From positions 762,043 to 826,042 of the forward strand of contig NZ_VYIX01000001.1 in assembly GCF_009755885.1 (NCBI RefSeq): DNA of 64,000 nt, read 5' to 3'. The translations under genes were made by a program, and so were the position numbers. This document shows, one piece after another, positions 31,305 to 41,488 of this stretch (position 1 is the stretch's first letter; every line of letters begins with the position of its first letter). Below the pieces are notes generated by a model, which ran no database searches, was not told the DNA's origin, and worked only from the letters and a program-made list of their open reading frames with translations. The stretch is from Brachyspira sp. SAP_772 (lineage in GTDB: Bacteria; Spirochaetota; Brachyspiria; Brachyspirales; Brachyspiraceae).

Positions 31305-33134
31305 ATGAATAATAATAATCAATACGATGAAAATAAAAAATATTTATTTAAAGTACTAATTATAGCATTAGCAATTATTTTTATATTATTAATTGGTGCA
31401 GGAATACTTGTTGGTACATTCTTATTTATAACAAATAAAGCCAATTTAAATAAAATGGTAGACAATTATCATATATATGATGAAGCTATATACAATAAAA
31501 GGTATGGAGATAGCGTTGTAAAAGAGTTTGTAAATAATTATGGTGCTGATGTTAATGAAACTGATATAGAAAATAAAACTCCTCTCTATCATGCTGTTGA
31601 AGCAAACAATATAAAGGCTGTTAAATTCTTATTAGAAAATAAAGCAGATGCAGAAATATCAAGCGATGAAGGAATAACTCCTCTGCTCTTAGCAATAAAA
31701 AACAATAATAAAAAAATAGCAGAACTTCTAATAGAAGAAGGCAATGCTAACGTATATGGTTCTTATACTGGAGATGATATAGAAAATTATCCTATGTATT
31801 ATGCAATATCTCAAACAAACAAAAGTATGATAAAATTATTATTAGATAATTCATTTGATTTAAAAAGAGAGCCTACAATTTTAAGTTATGCCATTGAAAA
31901 CAGCGATAGAAGTATAGTTAAATATTTAGTAGATAATGGTGCGGATATTAATTATCAAAATGCTGATGGAAGCACTGTATTATATAATTCTATAGTATCA
32001 TTAGATTATGATTTATTTAAATACTTTTTGGATAAAGGTTCAAAAGTAGAAAATAATAGTTTCAATAAAAAATATGGAAATGTTATAATGGCTGCTGCGG
32101 GCTCTAAGTTTAATAATAGTTCAAGCAAACAGCCTGTTGATTTAGTTCTTCTTCAAAATGGTGCTGCAAATAGTGCCAAAATAATGAAAGATATTATAAC
32201 TAACTTTAATAAAAATGATATTAACAGTTATATAAATGGAATGAATGCTTTAATAATAGCTTCTGGTAATTCATATATAGACACTGTAAGAATACTTTTA
32301 GAAAATGGTGCTGATGTTAATTCTTATGACAATGATGGATGGACTTCTCTTATGTATGCTGCAAATAATGGAGATATAGAATTAGCTAAGTTACTTATTT
32401 CTAATAATGCAAATGTTAATATTCAAAGTTATGATTATAGTACTGCTTTAATGTGTGCTATAAAAAGCCCTATTGTAAAAAACAGAATACCTATGATAGA
32501 GTTATTAATAGCAAACAAAGCTGATATCAACACAACAGATGCTAATGGACTTGGTGCTTTAAATATTGCTATAATGAATAATGATATGGAATTAACAAAG
32601 TTTTTCATTACCAATAAAGCAGATTTAAATAAAACAACTATGGAAGATGGAAGCTCTTTAATAGAATATGCTATTAATACTGATAATATAGACTTGCTTC
32701 AGCTTTTAGTTGAAAATGGTGCTGATATTAATAGAGCAAATGATATATCAAGTTTAACACCTTTAATGAGAGCTTCAAGAACTGGGCTTGAAAATATAGT
32801 GAGAATATTACTTTCAAGAAATGTAGAATTAAATACTACAGATAAATATGGAAGCACTGCTTTACATATGGCAGCTGAAAACTCTCAATTAAACATTGTA
32901 AAACTTTTACTTAATAAAAAACCAAAGCTAAACATACAAAATCAATATGGAGATACTCCTTTACATAATGCTGTTAGAGCTGGAAATATTGATATAGTAA
33001 GTGAGCTTGTTATAGCTGGTGCTGATATCAATATAGAAAACAATAACGGAAAATTACCTATGGATATAGCAAGAGATAATAACAGTTTAGCTATATATGA
33101 AGTATTAAGACAAGCTCAAGACAATATACAATAA
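31305..33134 (+). CDS. Membrane-anchored ankyrin-repeat protein, 609 aa
   Basis: A single membrane helix at about 14-42 (VLIIALAIIFILLIGAGILVGTFLFI) is followed by about 15 ankyrin-type repeats covering the rest, with repeated TPL..A...N...V..LL..GADVN units, several with NIQNQYGDTPLHNAVRAGN-type consensus. The helix is not followed by a cleavage site, so the repeats are probably anchored and face the periplasm. Ankyrin arrays bind proteins, and they are numerous in Brachyspira. The partner is unknown. A clear terminator separates it from the preceding gene. Confidence 0.9.
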   Translation: MNNNNQYDENKKYLFKVLIIALAIIFILLIGAGILVGTFLFITNKANLNKMVDNYHIYDEAIYNKRYGDSVVKEFVNNYGADVNETDIENKTPLYHAVEANNIKAVKFLLENKADAEISSDEGITPLLLAIKNNNKKIAELLIEEGNANVYGSYTGDDIENYPMYYAISQTNKSMIKLLLDNSFDLKREPTILSYAIENSDRSIVKYLVDNGADINYQNADGSTVLYNSIVSLDYDLFKYFLDKGSKVENNSFNKKYGNVIMAAAGSKFNNSSSKQPVDLVLLQNGAANSAKIMKDIITNFNKNDINSYINGMNALIIASGNSYIDTVRILLENGADVNSYDNDGWTSLMYAANNGDIELAKLLISNNANVNIQSYDYSTALMCAIKSPIVKNRIPMIELLIANKADINTTDANGLGALNIAIMNNDMELTKFFITNKADLNKTTMEDGSSLIEYAINTDNIDLLQLLVENGADINRANDISSLTPLMRASRTGLENIVRILLSRNVELNTTDKYGSTALHMAAENSQLNIVKLLLNKKPKLNIQNQYGDTPLHNAVRAGNIDIVSELVIAGADINIENNNGKLPMDIARDNNSLAIYEVLRQAQDNIQ

Positions 33135-33201
33135 AAATATATAGATTGTAAATTTTTTATAATATATTATAATTAACATAATATTTAAGGTAATAATATA
33201 T

Positions 33202-34161
33202 ATGTCAATTATATTAAAAGTAGAAAATCTCAAGATGTATTATCACACATCTAAAGGCGATATAAAAGCCATTAATGATATTAGTTTTGATATAGAAGAA
33301 GGAGAGACTCTAGGCATTGTTGGCGAATCGGGATGCGGAAAAACATCTCTTGCCGCATCACTTTTAAGAATGCCCTCCCCTCCCGGAAAATATGAAGGCG
33401 GAAAAATTATATTAGACAATGAAGATATAATACCGCTTAAAGAAGAATATATAAGAAAAAATATAAGATGGTCAAAAATATCTATGGTCTTTCAGGGAGC
33501 TATGAACTCTCTCACTCCTGTATATACTATAGGCTATCAAATGCTTGAAACATTAAACAGACATGTTGATATGAATAAAAATGATGCATACAAACTCATA
33601 AAAGAATATTTAGGATATGTTGGTCTTCATGATAGTGTAATGGATAGATATCCGCATGAGCTTTCTGGAGGAATGAAACAAAGAGTTGTAATAGCAGCTG
33701 CTTTATTTTTAAAACCTAAATTAATAATATTAGATGAACCTACCACAGCATTGGATGTTATAGTGCAGGCTCAAATAATAAACCTATTAAAAAAACTAAA
33801 AAAAGATTTTAATTTATCATTTATATTTATTACTCATGATTTGGCATTAGAAGCAGAAATATCTGACAGAGTTTGTGTAATGTATGGAGGAAAAATAGCA
33901 GAGCTTGCCAAAAGTGAAGATATTTATAATAATCCAAAACACCCATATACAAAAAGATTATTAGCGGCTACTCCTAGACTTAAAAAAACAGTTGATAAAT
34001 TAGAGTTTATAGAAGGGACTCCTCCTGATTTGCTTAATCCGCCAAAAGGATGCATGTTTTATGATAGATGCAAAGAGAGAATTGATAAGTGTAGATATGA
34101 AGAGCCTATTATAAAAAGTGGTTATAATAATCATTTATGTGCATGTCATTTAATTAATTAG
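33202..34161 (+). CDS. oppD: Oligopeptide/dipeptide ABC transporter ATPase, OppD/DppD type
   Basis: This 319-residue ATPase powers peptide import. Motifs are Walker A (GESGCGKTS), the ABC signature (LSGGMKQR), Walker B (LIILDEPTTALDV) and the switch His (FITHDLAL). The C-terminal Opp-type extension has the Cys cluster GCMFYDRCKERIDKC...CAC seen in OppD/OppF families. The partner OppF gene lies 1.7 kb downstream in the same direction, but an opposite-strand gene separates them. No opp permease or binding-protein gene is adjacent. Confidence 0.9.
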   Translation: MSIILKVENLKMYYHTSKGDIKAINDISFDIEEGETLGIVGESGCGKTSLAASLLRMPSPPGKYEGGKIILDNEDIIPLKEEYIRKNIRWSKISMVFQGAMNSLTPVYTIGYQMLETLNRHVDMNKNDAYKLIKEYLGYVGLHDSVMDRYPHELSGGMKQRVVIAAALFLKPKLIILDEPTTALDVIVQAQIINLLKKLKKDFNLSFIFITHDLALEAEISDRVCVMYGGKIAELAKSEDIYNNPKHPYTKRLLAATPRLKKTVDKLEFIEGTPPDLLNPPKGCMFYDRCKERIDKCRYEEPIIKSGYNNHLCACHLIN

Positions 34162-35698
34162 TATTATTTTTATATTCTTTATAAGTTATATAAGCATTAT
34201 TACTATATATAATTTCCATATTATTAGTTAAATTAAAATCTTTATTATTATAAATGGATATTATATGATATTTTATAGAAGAATTGCTGTCAGCTACAAA
34301 ATTATTATCATCTATTTTTAAAAGCAATGAAGGATAATAACTATTGGTAGAAATATCAAAAGAATTACCATTAGCATCTTCTTTTATTTTATTTATATGA
34401 GGAATCATAAAATTCCATCCTGTTTTATTTTCATTCCTATACAAATGTTTCATTTCTATATAAACTGCTAATGGATTAAATAATATAAATATTAGAAATA
34501 TATTGAATACTTTTTTTCCTTCAATTTTTTTCACTAAATATATTATAGGTATAAAAGTTAAAGGATATATATTGAGGAAATATCTAGCTCTTGCTGCCCC
34601 CAATTTTAATAGCATAAATAAAATTATTGTAATTATAATATAAAGAAAATATATTAATGCACTTTCCTTAAATATAAAATTTTCTTTATCTTCTAATTTC
34701 TTTTGAAAAAAATCTTTTAATAGTAAAATAAAAGCAAATAATCCTATTATTATGGATATAATATAAAAAATAAAACTAAATATAAGAGTTATATCACCAT
34801 TAAACCAATGATTAAATATTGCTGATATACTATTTCTATAATTAGCATTAGGTTCATTGGTAGGAAAAAATAATATAGACCATATTTGAGGAGGCTGTAT
34901 AATTGGTTTAGCTCTATTTCTAAATGATATTGCATTTATAAAATTAGAAAAACCATTATTTATATCAGATATTAAATAAGGCAAATATAATAGGAAAGAT
35001 ATAAATACTCCTATAGCTAGTGGAATTATATATTTTTTTGTATTCTTCCATCTTATAAATAAATAAACTATAATAGTTGGAATTAAATTAAAAAAAGCAG
35101 CCATGTGCCCCATTGCTTCCAAAGCTAATATTGGAAAAATTAATATGGCATAAAAATAATTAAACCTTTTTGCTGTTATATATTCTAATATTATTGGAAT
35201 ATGTATAAACGATAAAAGAAATGCTGTATGAGGATTATAAAATTTATTACTTACGGTAAAAAAAGTTATATTAACAAAAATCATAGATGTCATTATAGCT
35301 AATATTTTTAATCCGAATTTTTTATAAATCCATATTAAAAATACACATGAAAATAATGTCATTGCTATGCCATATAAAATTCTAGCTAAATCAAGATTTT
35401 CTCCAGATAAAAAATAAAAAAACATATATTCTAAATAAAAATATCCCCCAGGTATTCGTGCAGTTTCAATATACATATCTGATGAACTATCATAAGTATT
35501 ACCTATATATGTACCGCCTTCTAATAAAGCACCCGTTACTGGAAAAATTTTATTATCATAATATTGTCTCATATGATAATAATGTTCTATCATATCAGAG
35601 TTTAGTGAATACATATTTGTCAATTCTACTCTTGTAAATATACCAACTATTATTGAAAATAAAATGATAATTATATATATATAATTATATTTTTTCAT
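34154..35698 (-). CDS. Polytopic membrane protein, probable GT-C glycosyltransferase
   Basis: The 514 residues contain about ten hydrophobic segments. The first extramembrane loop (about 28-85, NSDMIEHYYHMRQYY) has an acidic D-x-x-E-H region of the kind GT-C enzymes use for catalysis. A small soluble C-terminal domain (about 430-514) follows. The overall plan fits lipid-phosphate-sugar-dependent glycosyltransferases of the GT39/PMT-like group. Substrate cannot be inferred. It is encoded opposite to, and between, oppD and oppF, overlapping the oppD 3' end by 8 bases. Confidence 0.6.
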   Translation of the reverse strand: MKKYNYIYIIIILFSIIVGIFTRVELTNMYSLNSDMIEHYYHMRQYYDNKIFPVTGALLEGGTYIGNTYDSSSDMYIETARIPGGYFYLEYMFFYFLSGENLDLARILYGIAMTLFSCVFLIWIYKKFGLKILAIMTSMIFVNITFFTVSNKFYNPHTAFLLSFIHIPIILEYITAKRFNYFYAILIFPILALEAMGHMAAFFNLIPTIIVYLFIRWKNTKKYIIPLAIGVFISFLLYLPYLISDINNGFSNFINAISFRNRAKPIIQPPQIWSILFFPTNEPNANYRNSISAIFNHWFNGDITLIFSFIFYIISIIIGLFAFILLLKDFFQKKLEDKENFIFKESALIYFLYIIITIILFMLLKLGAARARYFLNIYPLTFIPIIYLVKKIEGKKVFNIFLIFILFNPLAVYIEMKHLYRNENKTGWNFMIPHINKIKEDANGNSFDISTNSYYPSLLLKIDDNNFVADSNSSIKYHIISIYNNKDFNLTNNMEIIYSNNAYITYKEYKNNTN

Positions 35699-35910
35699 AA
35701 AAAATCCTAAATTTAATAGTTTAAATTATATTGTATATTTACATATAAATCAATATATAAAATTATAATGCTATTCATTATAGCTAAAAAAACAAAAATA
35801 TAAACTTTCTATAAAATAAAAAATATTGTTAGAATAAAAAACTATACTTGATTTCTATATTATAATATATTACTATTATATCAGATAATAAATATTGTTA
35901 AGAGATTCCA

Positions 35911-36912
35911 ATGAATAGTAGTGTAATATTAAAACTTGAAAATGTAAAAAAATATTTTAAGCCTCATAGTAATGTAATAGAAAGTTTAATAAAAAAAACA
36001 AAAGAAATTAAAGCAGTTGATGATGTAAGCTTAGAAATAAAAAAAGGAGAAATACTTGCAATTATAGGAGAATCTGGAAGCGGAAAAACAACAATCGGCA
36101 AATTAATAATGAAATTAATAGAGCCTACTTCTGGAAACATTATATTTGAAAATGAAAATATTAATAATTTTGACAAAGAACAAATAAAGAAATACAGACA
36201 AAATGTGCAAATGATATTTCAAGACCCTTATGCATCAATGAACCCAAGATTTAAAATAAGAGATGTGTTGAAAGAAGCACTTTATATTCATAATATAGAG
36301 GGTGATGAAAAGGATTATGATGAAATGGTGATAAAGGCACTTGAAGATGTAAAGATTAATCCTCCTGAAGAGTTTATGGATAGATATCCGCATATGCTTT
36401 CGGGCGGGCAGCGTCAAAGAATTGCAACGGCTCGTGCTTTAATACTTAATCCAAAATTAATTGTTGCTGATGAACCCGTATCTATGATAGATTTATCTAC
36501 AAGAGCTGAAATACTTTATATGATGAAAGAAGTGCAAATACAAAAACAATTAAGCTATATTTATATTACTCATGATTTGTCAACTGCTAAATATTTTGCA
36601 GATAAAATAGCAGTAATGTATTTGGGAAACATTGTAGAGATAGGAGAAGCTAATGAAATAATAGAAAATCCTAAACACCCCTACACTAAAGCATTAATCT
36701 CTGCAGTACCTGATGCTTCTACAGGAAGAGCAAACATTATTAAAGAGCTTCCAATAAAAGGAGAAATACCTAATGCATCAGATATACCAACAGGTTGCAG
36801 ATTCCATACAAGATGCATATATGCAAAAAAAGAATGCCAAAATACAGAAGCTATATTAAAAGATGTAAACAGTAATCATAAATCAGCTTGCATATTTTAT
36901 GATAGTATATAA
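35911..36912 (+). CDS. oppF: Oligopeptide/dipeptide ABC transporter ATPase, OppF/DppF type
   Basis: The second ATPase of a peptide importer, 333 residues. Motifs are Walker A (GESGSGKTT), FQDPYASMNPR after the Q-loop as is typical for OppF, the ABC signature (LSGGQRQR), Walker B (LIVADEPVSMID) and the C-terminal Cys cluster GCRFHTRCIYAKKEC. A full transporter would need this protein, OppD and two permeases; the permeases are not in the window. The stop is 4 bases from the convergent lipoprotein gene. Confidence 0.92.
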   Translation: MNSSVILKLENVKKYFKPHSNVIESLIKKTKEIKAVDDVSLEIKKGEILAIIGESGSGKTTIGKLIMKLIEPTSGNIIFENENINNFDKEQIKKYRQNVQMIFQDPYASMNPRFKIRDVLKEALYIHNIEGDEKDYDEMVIKALEDVKINPPEEFMDRYPHMLSGGQRQRIATARALILNPKLIVADEPVSMIDLSTRAEILYMMKEVQIQKQLSYIYITHDLSTAKYFADKIAVMYLGNIVEIGEANEIIENPKHPYTKALISAVPDASTGRANIIKELPIKGEIPNASDIPTGCRFHTRCIYAKKECQNTEAILKDVNSNHKSACIFYDSI

Positions 36913-36916
36913 ATAA

Positions 36917-37651
36917 CTATACCCCATTCCAAGAAGCTGCATCACCTTGATAAGCCCACTGATAAGTATCATTATCTCCTATCAAAACTTTTACTAAACC
37001 AGCACCATTATAAAATATATAAAGCCCATTAACCAAATATGGAGCATTATCATCAAACCCATTCATATTAGTAACAATCACTACACTATTAAAATCAGTC
37101 TGATATCCAAAATATTGAACTTTCCAAGGAGTTGAAGCGTTAATCATATTGCCATTCTTTGTGCCAATAGTTCCTACCCCTGTAACATCCATATTATTTC
37201 CTGTTATAGTGCTTGTGCCCTCTGGTCTTGGTATTACTGGTACTATTGTGTCAATTTGAGTCTCAATATACTTATCTTCTATAAGCTCATTCGTACCATA
37301 TGCTGTTACTGTTACATAATATTTTGTACCATTTATAAAATTATAAGGAATCTCCATAGTAAAATTAGTGCGGGTATGATTTGTACCTTTTACAGTCGGA
37401 AGTGATTGATCTGTTACATTTAATATAGCATCGTCTGGCTGAATCATATCTTCTGAAGTTTTTGCATATAAATTAAATCCTGCAAAATCTGATGCTAATA
37501 TCCCAGACCAAAAAGATATACTCACCTTACCATCTCCCGGTATAGCTTTTATTTCATAAGGGATATTATACTCATCTATTACAGTAACGAGCTCTTCAGC
37601 ACAAGAGCTAAAAAATATAGTAAACAGGGTAAGTAAAAATATTTTTTTCAT
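36917..37651 (-). CDS. Lipoprotein with fibronectin III-like domain, 244 aa
   Basis: The signal peptide MKKIFLLTLFTIFFSSCAEE has a lipobox with Cys near residue 17. The mature part starts with a fibronectin III-like module (IKAIPGDGKVSISFWSGILASDFAGFNLYAKTS) and ends with a beta-rich region. It lies 2 bases after a similarly built lipoprotein gene, so the two are co-transcribed and probably form a surface or periplasmic pair. Function is unknown. Confidence 0.7.
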   Translation of the reverse strand: MKKIFLLTLFTIFFSSCAEELVTVIDEYNIPYEIKAIPGDGKVSISFWSGILASDFAGFNLYAKTSEDMIQPDDAILNVTDQSLPTVKGTNHTRTNFTMEIPYNFINGTKYYVTVTAYGTNELIEDKYIETQIDTIVPVIPRPEGTSTITGNNMDVTGVGTIGTKNGNMINASTPWKVQYFGYQTDFNSVVIVTNMNGFDDNAPYLVNGLYIFYNGAGLVKVLIGDNDTYQWAYQGDAASWNGV

Positions 37652-37653
37652 CT

Positions 37654-38499
37654 CTAATAACTCAATATATCAGCACTAATCTGATAGCAATAATCTACTA
37701 CTATACTACTGCTAGTACTGTTAACACTCCTTACAAATATTTTTCCATAATAATTTCCACTACTTCTGCTAATCTTTATTAAATACAATCTATTAGCAAT
37801 AACTTCCAAACTTTCTGTAGTATATCCTTCAGTTGGAGGCACTACAACATCATAAAGAGAAGTACCTGCCACACGCTGTATAGACCATGTTTCACCAGAT
37901 ATTAGAGGACTGGAAAAATAAAGTTTACCATCCGCAGCATTCAATATTAATTTAGCTAAATTACCTGCCTCAAGAGATATGTTATTATTAACACTCACAG
38001 TTTGATTTGATATTTCTGGTCTAGGTGTCCCCATCTTAACATAATTATCATAATAATAATAACTTTCATTTTGAGGCGTTATTTGATAAGAACTCACCCA
38101 TACATATATAGGTATACCGTTTCTTATATCGTTTTCTTGAAGTAAAGAAATTTCTGTAACGTTGCTTCCTGTATAATAAATATTTTTCTCTATTGTAAAA
38201 GTAAATGTTTGCAAACTTGTGCTTCTTGTAGTTACTATCGTAGGAATTGTCTTTTGCTCACTATAGACTCTATATATTCTAGGGTTAACACTATCTCCAA
38301 AATATATATTATATCCGCTGAAAGCAGGTTCATTGTTTTGTGCTTGAAACTCTACTACTATTTTCCTATCCATAGGTGTAACTTTTGTTATAAAGGGCTG
38401 ATTCATCTCTTGCGTAATACTAGTTATATCTGGAAGTCCGCAAGAAACTAGAGTAATAAAAAATACTATAGATATAAAAATCCTACAAAAATAATTCAT
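37654..38499 (-). CDS. Lipoprotein with fibronectin III-like domain, 281 aa
   Basis: The signal peptide ends in LVSCG (Cys near residue 21). The mature start (FITKVTPMDRKIVVEFQAQNNEPAFSGYNIYFG) matches the fibronectin III-like layout of the next gene, and both proteins carry a NxS-rich central linker and a beta-rich C-terminus. They look like diverged tandem paralogues. It is first in a two-gene unit. No enzymatic motif is visible. Confidence 0.7.
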   Translation of the reverse strand: MNYFCRIFISIVFFITLVSCGLPDITSITQEMNQPFITKVTPMDRKIVVEFQAQNNEPAFSGYNIYFGDSVNPRIYRVYSEQKTIPTIVTTRSTSLQTFTFTIEKNIYYTGSNVTEISLLQENDIRNGIPIYVWVSSYQITPQNESYYYYDNYVKMGTPRPEISNQTVSVNNNISLEAGNLAKLILNAADGKLYFSSPLISGETWSIQRVAGTSLYDVVVPPTEGYTTESLEVIANRLYLIKISRSSGNYYGKIFVRSVNSTSSSIVVDYCYQISADILSY

Positions 38500-38583
38500 C
38501 GTTTAATTATATAATTAATATTAAAAATATCAATATAAAAGTAAAAATAGAAATGTTTATGTAAAATACGATATTAACTAATA

Positions 38584-38626
38584 AAAGGTATAGCAATTTA
38601 ATTAACTAAAAATTACTATACCTTTT
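38584..38626 (-). terminator. Terminator after trpB
   Basis: AAAAGGTATAG pairs with CTATACCTTTT around an AT-rich loop, with a TTTTATTAG tail on the minus strand. It lies about 40 bases after the trpB stop. Confidence 0.7.
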
Positions 38627-38665
38627 AAATAATCAATAAAAATAGATAAAGGATTTAATATATGT

Positions 38666-39922
38666 TTATTTAAAATTATGTATATCAATATTATTTTCTA
38701 ATCTCTTTAACTCATCTTGCAAGAACTCTTTCCATCTCTCAGCTCTAAATATAGGCGAGGTTATAAAAATATCCTTATCTCCCCTTCCAGACATATTAAC
38801 TATTATAACATCATCTTTAGAGCATTCCTTAGCATATTCTATAGCCTTAGCCCCAGCATGTGCACTCTCTAAAGCAAATATAACTCCCTCATGCTTAGCA
38901 AATTCTTTAACAGCATTAACAGCTTCAGTATCAGTAGCACTTAAAAATCTAATTCTTCCAATATCTCCTAAATATGCTAATTGAGGTCCAATTCCCGGAT
39001 AATCAAGCCCCGCCGATATAGACATAGTATTAGATATTTCTCCATTTTCTGTTAATATAAACTTAGTTTTATATCCTTGAGCAATATGTTCTTTAGCATA
39101 TTTATTATTCATTCTTACAGCATTCTCACCAATATTTGTACCTATTCCGCCCGCCTCAACAGCTATTAATTCTATATCAGTTTTTTCTATAAATGGCTCA
39201 AAAAAACCTATAGCATTAGAACCGCCTCCAACACATGCAATCATAGATTTTACTTTTAACTTTTTTTCTTCTATTTGCTTAGCTAATTCTCTTCCTATTA
39301 TAGATTGAAAAGTTCTCACTATATCTGGATAAGGGCTAGGTCCAACAGCACTTCCAAGCAAATAATGAGTGTCATCCAAATTTTTTATCCATTCTTCTAA
39401 AGCCTCATCAACTGCATCTTTTAATCCTCTAGCTCCTCTTTTAACCGATACAACATTAGCCCCATATAATTCCATAGATGCCACATTAGGCTGCTGCCTG
39501 CGTACATCTATATCCCCCATGTATATAGAACATTCTAACCCTAACTTAGCACAAGCTGCCGCCGTAGCAATACCATGCTGCCCCGCTCCTGTTTCTGCTA
39601 TTATTTTTTTCTTTCCCATCCTTTTTGCTAATAATGCCTGACCTATGGAATTATTAATCTTATGTGCTCCAGTATGGGCAAAACCTTCAAGCTTTACATA
39701 TATCTTTGCCCCGCCTATACTTTCTGATATGTTCTTGGCATACATTAATGGTGTAGGTCTTCCCAAAAAATCACTCCTAAGTTCTTCTAATTCATTTAAA
39801 AAGTCTTTGTCTTTTATATAAAAATTAAAAGCTTCTTCTAATTCTGCTAATTTTTTTTCAAGTTTATCATCTACAAATCTTCCGCCAAACTTTCCAAAAA
39901 ATCCATTTTCACTGTTTATCAT
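38666..39922 (-). CDS. trpB: Tryptophan synthase beta chain, standalone
   Basis: TrpB joins indole to L-serine to make L-tryptophan with PLP. The 418 residues carry the PLP Lys in HTGAHKINN, the catalytic Glu region AETGAGQHG, the phosphate loop CVGGGSNAIG and the final SGRGDKD. It is the TrpB1 type by motif, normally paired with TrpA. No trpA or other trp gene is in the window, so the enzyme may salvage free indole or serve as a serine deaminase. A good promoter with a 14-base direct repeat lies upstream. Confidence 0.95.
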   Translation of the reverse strand: MINSENGFFGKFGGRFVDDKLEKKLAELEEAFNFYIKDKDFLNELEELRSDFLGRPTPLMYAKNISESIGGAKIYVKLEGFAHTGAHKINNSIGQALLAKRMGKKKIIAETGAGQHGIATAAACAKLGLECSIYMGDIDVRRQQPNVASMELYGANVVSVKRGARGLKDAVDEALEEWIKNLDDTHYLLGSAVGPSPYPDIVRTFQSIIGRELAKQIEEKKLKVKSMIACVGGGSNAIGFFEPFIEKTDIELIAVEAGGIGTNIGENAVRMNNKYAKEHIAQGYKTKFILTENGEISNTMSISAGLDYPGIGPQLAYLGDIGRIRFLSATDTEAVNAVKEFAKHEGVIFALESAHAGAKAIEYAKECSKDDVIIVNMSGRGDKDIFITSPIFRAERWKEFLQDELKRLENNIDIHNFK

Positions 39923-39955
39923 TGTGAGCCCCTTTTGTTAATTACTATATATAGT

Positions 39956-39983
39956 ATTTTACCATATATAGTATTTTTGTCAA
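39956..39983 (-). promoter_or_regulatory. trpB promoter overlapping a direct repeat
   Basis: On the minus strand TTGACA (39983-39978), 16 bases, TAAAAT (39961-39956). Two copies of ATATATAGTATTTT (plus-strand 39947-39960 and 39964-39977, 17 bases apart) overlap the -10 and the spacer, which is where a repressor could sit. Confidence 0.65.
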
Positions 39984-40082
39984 TAGTATTTATATAAATT
40001 TATACAAAAATTAATTATTAAAATAATTTAAATTATTAAAAAAATATAATATAATAAAAATATCTAATTATGCGGATTTTAT

Positions 40083-41462
40083 ATGTATAACGAAGTGACT
40101 TCTAATCCATTATATTATGAAAAAATACATAAACTTCTTTTTAAATTTGGTACTCCAAGTATAATATCAATGCTAGTTGGAGCATTATATAATATAGTAG
40201 ATCAAATGTTTATAGGACAAGGGGTTGGCATAAATGGAAATGCTGCTACAAATGTTGCTTTTCCACTAACAACAATATGTGTATCAATAGCATTATTTTT
40301 AGGGCATGGAGGATCATCTTTATATAGTTTACTGCTTGGGAGAGGAGAAAAAGAAAAAGCATCAACTATTATAGGAAATACAATATCTTTAGCATTTATT
40401 TTAAGTATAATATTAACTATAATAGTAAAAGTATTTATAGAGAAAATAATGTATATGTTTGGCTCTACTGAGGAAGTATCAAGTTATGCTATAAAATATA
40501 GCTCAATAACTTCTATAGGCTTTTTGCCTTTTATATTTTCAAGCATGATGAGCCATATAATAAGAGCAGACGGAAGCCCTAGATATTCAATGATGTCTGT
40601 ATTAAGCGGAGCTATTGCTAATACTATATTAGACCCTATATTTATATTTTATTTCAAAATGGGTATATCTGGAGCTGCTTTGGCTACTATTATTGGGCAG
40701 TTTATATCTTTTGCTTTAACTTTTAAGTATATATTCAAAATGAAAAATATTACACTTAATGGCAAAAACTTTATATTAAATATTAGAAACGCCATTAAAA
40801 TTTTCACTTTAGGATTAGCTGGAGGATTCAATCAATTAGCCATGATGGCTGTACAAATTACAATGAATAATGTATTAAGCTATTATGGAAATCAATCAAT
40901 ATATGGAGGCAATATTCCTCTTGCTGTATCTGGAATAATAATAAAAATTAATATGATTGTTATGGCTTTTATAATAGGTACAGGACAAGGTTCGCAGCCT
41001 ATAATTGGATTTAATTATGGAGCTAAAAATTATAAAAGAGTAATAAATACATATAAGTTAAGTGTGTTTATAACAACTATGATGGCTATAACAGCTTCGA
41101 TACTATTTCAATTATTTCCAAGACAAATAGTTTCTATGTTTGGAGATGGAAGTGAATTATATTTTTCTTTTGCTGAAGAATATATGAGAATATATATGCT
41201 ATTTATGGTAGTTAATGGAGTTCAGCCCGTTACAGGTTCATTTTTTACTTCTATAGGTAAAGCATTTAAGGGAGCATTTATAGCTATGACTAGGCAGATA
41301 ATTTTCTTGCTTCCTCTTATAATAACACTCCCTAAAATATTTGGTATAGACGGTGTAATGTATGCTGGTCCAATAGCAGATGGTATGGCTTTGATAGTTA
41401 CTATTTTATTTGTAACAAAAGAAATAAAAAACATAAAAAAATTAGAAGAGATTAAAAACTAA
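40083..41462 (+). CDS. MATE family efflux transporter
   Basis: The 459-residue protein has about twelve membrane helices in two matching halves. Family signs include the start LLFKFGTPSIISMLVGALYNIVDQMFIGQG, the ADGSPRYSMM motif between helices and the mirrored GQGSQPIIGFNYGAKNYKRV segment in the second half. MATE proteins expel cationic drugs or metabolites using Na+ or H+. The gene is followed after 26 bases by the CASTOR-like gene in the same direction; a common transcript is possible. Confidence 0.93.
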   Translation: MYNEVTSNPLYYEKIHKLLFKFGTPSIISMLVGALYNIVDQMFIGQGVGINGNAATNVAFPLTTICVSIALFLGHGGSSLYSLLLGRGEKEKASTIIGNTISLAFILSIILTIIVKVFIEKIMYMFGSTEEVSSYAIKYSSITSIGFLPFIFSSMMSHIIRADGSPRYSMMSVLSGAIANTILDPIFIFYFKMGISGAALATIIGQFISFALTFKYIFKMKNITLNGKNFILNIRNAIKIFTLGLAGGFNQLAMMAVQITMNNVLSYYGNQSIYGGNIPLAVSGIIIKINMIVMAFIIGTGQGSQPIIGFNYGAKNYKRVINTYKLSVFITTMMAITASILFQLFPRQIVSMFGDGSELYFSFAEEYMRIYMLFMVVNGVQPVTGSFFTSIGKAFKGAFIAMTRQIIFLLPLIITLPKIFGIDGVMYAGPIADGMALIVTILFVTKEIKNIKKLEEIKN

Positions 41463-41488
41463 ATAATAATTTTTATGGAGTTTTATTT

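Noticed and set aside
34154..35698. Mobile element between oppD and oppF
   Set aside because: The inserted gene encodes a membrane protein; I see no transposase, terminal inverted repeats or target-site duplication.
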